A stretch of DNA of 64,000 nt from Streptomyces sp. SID12488 (GTDB taxonomy: Bacteria; Actinomycetota; Actinomycetes; Streptomycetales; Streptomycetaceae), in assembly GCF_010548275.1 (NCBI RefSeq), contig NZ_JAAGLT010000023.1, positions 1 through 64,000 of the forward strand, given 5' to 3'. Of the stretch, positions 59,640-64,000 are shown in pieces (within the stretch, counting starts at the first letter, position 1; each line of letters begins with the position of its first letter). Position numbers and translations under genes: made by a program. Below the pieces are notes generated by a model. It saw only the letters and a program-made list of their open reading frames with translations, ran no database searches and was not told the origin of the DNA.

Positions 59640-59887
59640 CGACCGTGGGGGCGGCCTCAGGACTATGCTGCGTACGGACGTCCCAGACCCCGGCGGGCCA
59701 CCGCTGCTTGGCGCACACGCCTGCGGAGAGCGGATCACTCGTCCGGTCGCCCAGCGCATCCCCGAGGGAACCGGCTGGGTCCAACGCCCCGTTACATCGG
59801 CTGCTGGATCGGTCATTCACCTGCCCGCACGCCAGTACGGCCGTACCGGGAGCCCGGCACGGCCTCGTGAACCGAGGCACCCCGCTC
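59640..59887 (+). promoter_or_regulatory. Conserved leader of STAS-GNAT module, copy 1
   Basis: The approximately 250 bases before the STAS gene share blocks with 62930-63218: CGTCCCAGACCCCGGCGG, a CTGCGG(A/G)GAGCGGA block, CAGCGCATCCC-like and GGGAACCGG-like blocks. A GACTATGCTGCG promoter-like element lies at the left. No open frame is conserved in it, so it acts as non-coding leader or promoter DNA. The 290 bases between 59350 and 59640 show nothing else. Confidence 0.5.
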
Positions 59888-60322
59888 ATGAGCAGCCCAC
59901 CCCTCCTGAACGTCTACCGGCACGACACCGGCAATCGGGCGCTGGTCATCCTGACCGGTGAGATCGACCTGCATTCGGCGCCCCTGGTGCACGCGTCGCT
60001 GCAGCGGTGCCTGCGCGACGGCATCCGCGCCATCGACGTCGACGTCACCGCCGTGACCTTCTGCGACTGCAGCGGTCTCAACGCCTTCCTCTACGCCTTG
60101 CTGCACACCGCCGCGGCCGGAGGATCCCTTCAACTGCACCACCCCAGCCCGGCATTGGAACGGCTCGTCGCCCTCACCGGATCCGGTTCCCTCTTCCTCG
60201 CCCTCCCGGACGCCTTCGCCGGGAGCCCGCCGCCCCCGTGGCCCTCTCATCTGCACCAGGCCGCGCACTGGCCCGCTCCGGCGCTGCCTGCACTGCCTGC
60301 GCTTCCGGGCGGTGTGTTGTGA
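59888..60322 (+). CDS. STAS-domain anti-sigma factor antagonist, copy 1
   Basis: A 144-residue SpoIIAA/RsbV-like protein. RALVILTGEIDLHSAPLVHA is the first strand-helix unit; the phosphorylation loop is VTFCDCSGLNAFLYALLHTA with Ser near residue 63 (DCSGLN). The tail after residue 105 is Pro-rich. It would be phosphorylated by RsbW-like kinases and free a sigma factor when unphosphorylated. An alternative GTG start at 59867 adds seven residues. The acetyltransferase gene starts within its stop (GTGA). Confidence 0.8.
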   Translation: MSSPPLLNVYRHDTGNRALVILTGEIDLHSAPLVHASLQRCLRDGIRAIDVDVTAVTFCDCSGLNAFLYALLHTAAAGGSLQLHHPSPALERLVALTGSGSLFLALPDAFAGSPPPPWPSHLHQAAHWPAPALPALPALPGGVL

Positions 60323-61056
60323 CGGCCTCACCCGGGTCGATCCGGTCACGGAGGCGCCTGGACCATCAGCCGCTCACCGCAGACACGAGGCCCCTGAGCC
60401 TGCGTCGGCTCAACCGCTGGCAGGCCGAGTGTCTGCGGGAGGACCTGGCGGACCTGTATACGGAGTCCTGTGCCACGCCACCCGGTGGGGAGTACCGGCT
60501 GCGGAAGGACTTCCTGCGCCGTCTCACCCGTGACACCTGGCGACCGGGATTCGCCCTGCTGACCGCACAGGCACCGGACTTGGCGGGGTACGCGTTCGGA
60601 TTCTCCGTGCCACGTGACGGCACCTGGTGGAGCGGATTCCGCGGACCACTCCCCCCAGAGGTCGCGCGACTCACCGCGTCCGGACAGATCTTCGCCATCA
60701 GCGGGATGGTGGTCCGCCCCGCCGAGCGGTACCACGGCCTGGCCGACCGTCTGCAGGAGCGGCTGCTCGCCGACCACCGGGCTCTGCTCGGCGCGACCCT
60801 CGTGGACCGGACCCACCGTGCCGCCTGTGCCGGGTTCCGGTCACGCGGATGGCGCGACATCGGCCTGCTCTACAGGTCACCGGGTCCTACTGTGCTGCGG
60901 GTCCTGGTCCTTCCCCTCGGAGAGGGGAAGGCGGCGGAGCCGGGAGCCTCGCGCACCATGCAGGATCCAGCGGCCGCAGGAGCATCAGAGGCGAGGCACG
61001 CACGTCGGAGTCACCGGATGAGCAGCGAGGTATCAGGCGTGTCCAGTGAGGGCTGA
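60319..61056 (+). CDS. GNAT-type acetyltransferase coupled to STAS, copy 1
   Basis: A 245-residue protein. LSLRRLNRWQAECLREDLAD begins the domain, then GYAFGFSVPRDGTWW, and the acetyl-CoA site region IFAISGMVVRPAERYHGLAD followed by LQERLLADHRALLGATLV and FRSRGWRDIGLLYRSPG. The pattern V.P..R..GLA..L is motif A of GNAT proteins. It is translationally coupled to the STAS gene. A second copy with the same arrangement starts at 63641. A role in acylating a signalling partner is only a guess. Confidence 0.7.
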   Translation: MTASPGSIRSRRRLDHQPLTADTRPLSLRRLNRWQAECLREDLADLYTESCATPPGGEYRLRKDFLRRLTRDTWRPGFALLTAQAPDLAGYAFGFSVPRDGTWWSGFRGPLPPEVARLTASGQIFAISGMVVRPAERYHGLADRLQERLLADHRALLGATLVDRTHRAACAGFRSRGWRDIGLLYRSPGPTVLRVLVLPLGEGKAAEPGASRTMQDPAAAGASEARHARRSHRMSSEVSGVSSEG

Positions 61057-61633
61057 CGGCCGGTCGACCCGGGCCCAGGGGTTGGTGGCCGAGCAGGCGG
61101 CGGACCGATGCCGGCATCGCCGTCCTGGTCCTGCGCGGTACGGGGGCCGACGAGCCATACGACGGATACATGCCTATGTGACACCGGTCGGCGACGACCT
61201 GGTGGGCATCGCGATCCTCAGCCGCAGGCGTTACGGGTACGACGAGCACCTGGCCGCCTTCCCGGCCCTCACCGTCTCGCTGCGCGGCCCGGCCACGACG
61301 GAGGTATGCGGCGCCGGACCGATGCTGCAGCGGGTGCGGCACAGAACCGTCGGCCGTGTTCTGCTCGTCGGCGACGCAGCGGGCTACCTGGACGCTCTCA
61401 CCGGCGAGGGCATCGCCATCGCGCTGGCGACGGCCGGGGCCGCCGTCCGCTGCCTGGCCGCCGGACAACCGGACAAGTACGAGCACGCCTGGGCCCGGCT
61501 GACCCGGCGCCACCGACTGCTGACCGGGGCCCTGCTGGCGGCGAGCCGCCGTCCCGGCACTGCCCACCTCATCATCCCCGCCGTATCCCGGATGCCCCCG
61601 GTGTTCTCAGCCGCCGTCCACACACTGCAGTAG
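61046..61633 (+). pseudogene. FAD-dependent oxidoreductase, C-terminal remnant
   Basis: From about 61166 the frame encodes IHAYVTPVGDDLVGIAILSR, YDEHLAAFPALTVSLRG, VGRVLLVGDAAGYLDALTGE and GIAIALATAG, which is the GD FAD-binding motif and C-terminal half of geranylgeranyl-reductase-like flavoproteins. The N-terminal Rossmann half is missing; the first 40 codons are out of family. Although it overlaps the end of the acetyltransferase gene, it is best seen as a remnant. Confidence 0.65.
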
Positions 61634-61675
61634 CGGACCGGCCCTTTCCCCTGCCGAAAGCCGTGGGCGCCGTGC

Positions 61676-61996
61676 CTATGCCGAGCGGGTCAGGGCGACT
61701 CGAACCTTTCGATACGCCCTCGTCATCGAGTGGTCTCGCGTCCCGTCGGAGTGCTCGCGAAGGAGAGCCGTGGGATCGGAGCGCCGGGTGAGCTGCCGTA
61801 GCCTGGCGCGGCTGCTGTGCTCGACGAGGATCGGCACGTAGGTGGGGATACGGGCGTTGCTGAGTGGCTGGTAGCAGTCCTGCACCACATCACGCACGAT
61901 TGCAGCCGTCAGCAGGTTGGCGTAGGAGGCCGTCAGTCGGTCCGTCAGCGCCTGAATGGTGTCAGGTACCGCAGCTTCGGCCGTGTTCGCGCCCAT
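61676..61996 (-). CDS. Three-helix bundle dimerisation domain protein
   Basis: A 106-residue protein with IQALTDRLTASYANLLTAAI, VRDVVQDCYQPLSNARIPTY and VPILVEHSSRARLRQL, a small helical domain found in several actinobacterial regulators. The C-terminus is basic. The ATG 61996 has a good GAGGAG site; earlier in-frame starts do not. No DNA-binding motif is evident. Confidence 0.68.
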   Translation of the reverse strand: MGANTAEAAVPDTIQALTDRLTASYANLLTAAIVRDVVQDCYQPLSNARIPTYVPILVEHSSRARLRQLTRRSDPTALLREHSDGTRDHSMTRAYRKVRVALTRSA

Positions 61997-62297
61997 GGGG
62001 CGCTCCTCACTGTCGCAGATGGCCGGCCGCGGCATCCGATCAGTATCCGGGTGCTCGATGGCGGCCTGTCCACTTCCCAGGGTTGCACGGATAGCGTCCG
62101 TGCAACGGCCCACCAGATCTGTTCATGAGCTCGACAGGTCGGACGGGCCGACCTGCGGGCCGGGCGGCTGAAAGAGGTCGCCGCCGACCCCGGCACGGGA
62201 TCTGCGCGACTGATCGACGCAGTCCGGGGAACCTGGCATGCAGCGGCGCAGCCACCGGGATCAGTGTGGCTCGTCGTCCATCGGCAGGGGTAGACAG

Positions 62298-62537
62298 ATG
62301 CTTGCATTCGTGGCCGCCGCGCTCTTCGTCATCGCCTTCGTCATCCGTGTCAGCGAGACGTCGACCCAGGTGGCCTTCAGCCCGACGAATCTCATGCTCG
62401 CCGGGCTTGTTTTCCTCGCCCTGCACTTGGCAGGCGTGGGGTCCGGCTGGTCCGCCCGGCGAAGCTCCGCCCGGCGAAGCTCCACCAGGGGAAGCTCCGC
62501 CCGGCGGACCAGCCGGAGAAGCGGAAGCCGACGCTGA
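62298..62537 (+). CDS. Small two-helix membrane protein with Arg/Ser-rich tail
   Basis: A 79-residue protein: MLAFVAAALFVIAFVIRVSE forms the first helix and LMLAGLVFLALHLAGVGSGW the second. The tail, SARRSSARRSSTRGSSARRT, is encoded by tandem 15-bp repeats. In another frame the same repeat encodes (GEAPP)n, so the tail may be read in a frame moved by an indel. GCAGGGG precedes the ATG. The 300 bases before it hold an unidentified frame with VAADPGTGSARLIDAVRGTW ending at 62292, possibly a gene relic. Confidence 0.55.
   Translation: MLAFVAAALFVIAFVIRVSETSTQVAFSPTNLMLAGLVFLALHLAGVGSGWSARRSSARRSSTRGSSARRTSRRSGSRR
62451..62508. repeat. 15-bp tandem repeat (about 3.9 copies)
   Basis: TCCGCCCGGCGAAGC occurs at 62451 and 62466, a variant TCCACCAGGGGAAGC at 62481, and a partial unit at 62496. 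Because the unit is a multiple of three, copy number changes keep the frame. Confidence 0.85.
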
Positions 62538-62595
62538 GCAAAGTGATGTGTTCCCTCCTCGCGCCGACGGATCCGAGACGCGGAGCCGCCGCGGA

Positions 62596-62775
62596 TTACC
62601 CACCAGCCGGGCCGAGTTGCGCGGGAGCGATGGGGCGGAGTACCTGCCCCTGCCCGCCTCGCGACTGGGGACCGCGGTCCTGGCTGGTCTGCGGGGTCTG
62701 AAGAGTCGTGCCCATGCCAGTGCGGGGCTCATCGGGATCGGGTTTCCGCAGGGTTGAACCGTTCGGCTCCGTCAT
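62596..62775 (-). CDS. Possible 59-residue protein with strong ribosome site
   Basis: The frame starts ATG 62775 and encodes MTEPNGSTLRKPDPDEPRTG, then Gln/Pro/Gly-rich sequence. GAGGAGGTGG precedes the ATG by eight bases, a near-perfect Shine-Dalgarno for this window, which argues for a real gene. The peptide is disordered-looking and matches no family I know. Confidence 0.45.
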   Translation of the reverse strand: MTEPNGSTLRKPDPDEPRTGMGTTLQTPQTSQDRGPQSRGGQGQVLRPIAPAQLGPAGG

Positions 62776-62929
62776 GCGAAGCCACCTCCTCGGGCAGTCG
62801 ACGGACTGCCATACCCGAGCGGCCGCTCGCCGCAGCCTTCGCGTTGGGGGCCCAAATACCGTGCAGGGCACCGGATATGAGCGCGCCGCTACGCTGTGAC
62901 ACCGTCCACATCCTGAGATGGGGCAGCTT

Positions 62930-63218
62930 CGGACCGTCTGTCGCACCGCGCGAGGACTACGCTGCTGTACAAGCGTCCCAGACCCCGGCGGCTTGTCGTT
63001 TCGCGACAAAGATGGCTGCGGGGAGCGGACCTCTCGTCCGTCACCCGGCGCATCCCTGGAGAGAACCGGACGGGTCCTCTGTCCTGTTGTACAGGCCCTG
63101 GGACCGGCCGTCGCTCCGCCTCCGCCGAACGTACGCCCCTGTCGGCAGCGCGCCAAGAGGAGCCGGGACTCCCGGCTCTCCCATCTCGCTGCCGGATGTT
63201 CTTCTGAACCGAGGCGTC
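62930..63218 (+). promoter_or_regulatory. Conserved leader of STAS-GNAT module, copy 2
   Basis: Shares ordered sequence blocks with 59640-59887 (GCGTCCCAGACCCCGGCGG, GCTGCGGGGAGCGGA, GGCGCATCCC, GAGAACCGG, and GAACCGAGGC just before the start). A GGACTACGCTGCTGTAC element lies at its left end, as in copy 1. Confidence 0.5.
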
Positions 63219-63644
63219 ATGCCCCTCCCACCGCTCATCATCCACCGTCATGACCGACGCAAACGGGCACTTATCACTCTGGCCGGCGAGATCGACCTGG
63301 GATCGGCACCGCTGGTGCGCACAGCACTGGCGCGATGCCTGAGCGACGGCATTCGCATCGTCGATGTCGACCTCACCTCCGTGACCTTCTGCGACTGCAG
63401 CGGCCTCAATGTCTTCCTCTACGCCGCGCAGCGCACCACTGACGCCGGCGGATTCCTCCGGCTGTACAACCCGCCACCGTCACTGGGCCGCATCCTCGAC
63501 CTCACCGGCTGCGGGTTCCTGCTTCTGGGCCTGCCGCTCGGGCATCCGCCACCGCCTCTCGGGGACGACCCCGCTCCGGCTGTTCCAGCCCAGCCGCACG
63601 GGACTGTTCCGCTGGTGCCTGTCCTCTCGGGCGATGCGCGGTGA
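63219..63644 (+). CDS. STAS-domain anti-sigma factor antagonist, copy 2
   Basis: A 141-residue paralogue of the 59888 product: RALITLAGEIDLGSAPLVRT, VTFCDCSGLNVFLYAAQRTT and ILDLTGCGFLLLGLP. The DCSGLN loop with phosphorylatable Ser is conserved. The Pro-rich tail has diverged. Its stop overlaps the next GTG start (GTGA), as in copy 1. Confidence 0.8.
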   Translation: MPLPPLIIHRHDRRKRALITLAGEIDLGSAPLVRTALARCLSDGIRIVDVDLTSVTFCDCSGLNVFLYAAQRTTDAGGFLRLYNPPPSLGRILDLTGCGFLLLGLPLGHPPPPLGDDPAPAVPAQPHGTVPLVPVLSGDAR

Positions 63645-64000
63645 AGGCCCAGCCGGAGCAGCGGCAGCCGCACAAGCCCCAGGCAGGCGAGTCGTCGACC
63701 ATGGACGCCGTCCGGTTGCGCCGCGTGAACCGCTGGCTGGCGCAGGGCCTGGGCGGGGAGCTGGCGGATCTGTACGTCGACTCCCGCCAGAGGTCCGCCG
63801 CTGCGGCGTACCGCAGCCGTAGCCGCCTGGACTTCCTGGCCCGTCTTGCCGCTGACATCCGGCGGCCGGGGTTCGCCATGGTGATCGCGGAGACGGACCA
63901 CCTGGTGGGGTACGCCTTCGGATTCCCGGTGGCCAGTGACGGTTTCTGGTGGCTCGGGTTCGACGGAGCACTGCCACAGAGCATCGAGCAGCTCACCGCG
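63641..64000 (+). CDS. GNAT-type acetyltransferase, copy 2 (partial)
   Basis: 120 codons are present before the window ends. VRLRRVNRWLAQGLGGELAD, LDFLARLAADIRRPGFAMVI and LVGYAFGFPVASDGFWWLGF correspond to copy 1 (60319-61056). The acetyl-CoA motif lies outside the window. It starts with GTG inside the STAS stop. Confidence 0.75.
   Translation, partial: MKAQPEQRQPHKPQAGESSTMDAVRLRRVNRWLAQGLGGELADLYVDSRQRSAAAAYRSRSRLDFLARLAADIRRPGFAMVIAETDHLVGYAFGFPVASDGFWWLGFDGALPQSIEQLTA

Overview
The window looks like chromosomal DNA of a Streptomyces or close relative. Signs are the very high GC with G/C at nearly every third codon position, frequent GTG starts, tightly overlapping ATGA/GTGA stop-start junctions, and families that are mostly actinobacterial: XRE-DUF5753 regulators with DUF6879 partners, 'three-helix bundle' small proteins, DUF317, many SpoIIE/STAS/RsbW-type proteins and DUF3500. 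Identities come from reading translations and motifs only; no database was consulted.

Layout. 1-6.3 kb: the end of an aspartate ammonia-lyase gene, then a six-gene cluster that reads as trans-4-hydroxy-L-proline catabolism (three-subunit D-hydroxyproline dehydrogenase, a DapA-like deaminase, a proline-racemase-family epimerase, a GntR regulator). 6.4-19.2 kb: a PAS-GAF-SpoIIE-HATPase signalling protein, an orphan LanC-like protein, two MarR regulators, a DUF4142 protein, a DsbA/MBL-fold/SnoaL operon, a DUF3500 lipoprotein with a HupE-type membrane protein, and a divergent OmpR-type two-component pair.

19.4-37.2 kb is a degraded accessory region. It holds at least nine broken genes: a 3'-truncated hypothetical gene, a frameshifted and truncated serine resolvase, the tail of an ArsR gene, kup, STAS, TrhA and IS3 fragments, a frameshifted XRE-DUF5753 gene, and an ABC ATPase that lost its Walker A. 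A 0.62-kb duplication carries an RsbW-like kinase gene, and a small scrap of the same gene lies between the two copies. Intact genes here include a CDF-type metal transporter, an APC-type permease, a MerR protein with a long structured leader, a VanZ protein, a SpoIIE phosphatase, a metal-type ABC permease, and a divergent ArsR regulator next to a P1B-4-type ATPase and a thioredoxin-like ferredoxin.

37.3-53.9 kb is envelope and signalling. It starts with a lipoprotein and a large secreted beta-propeller protein. Next comes a translationally coupled minus-strand operon DedA-PAP2-PAP2-response regulator-histidine kinase, divergent from a BlaI/M56 peptidase pair with two clear operator palindromes. 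An ABC exporter operon with a NarL/DesK-type two-component system and a BASS-family transporter follow. Two COG4705 membrane-protein paralogues flank this block, and both have the same 11-bp-spaced TTCAGG/TCAGG direct repeat upstream.

54-59.3 kb: a divergent NmrA-like reductase/HxlR pair, then two minus-strand operons of Streptomyces-type regulatory genes. These share 10-bp-phased ACTTGCC repeats and include a degenerate Nudix protein and half of a dapF-like gene. 59.6-64 kb: two copies of a leader-STAS-GNAT module separated by an FAD-oxidoreductase remnant and small genes; the second copy runs off the window. The recurring theme is partner-switching regulation (SpoIIE, RsbW-like and STAS proteins) in a region reshaped by duplication and gene decay.
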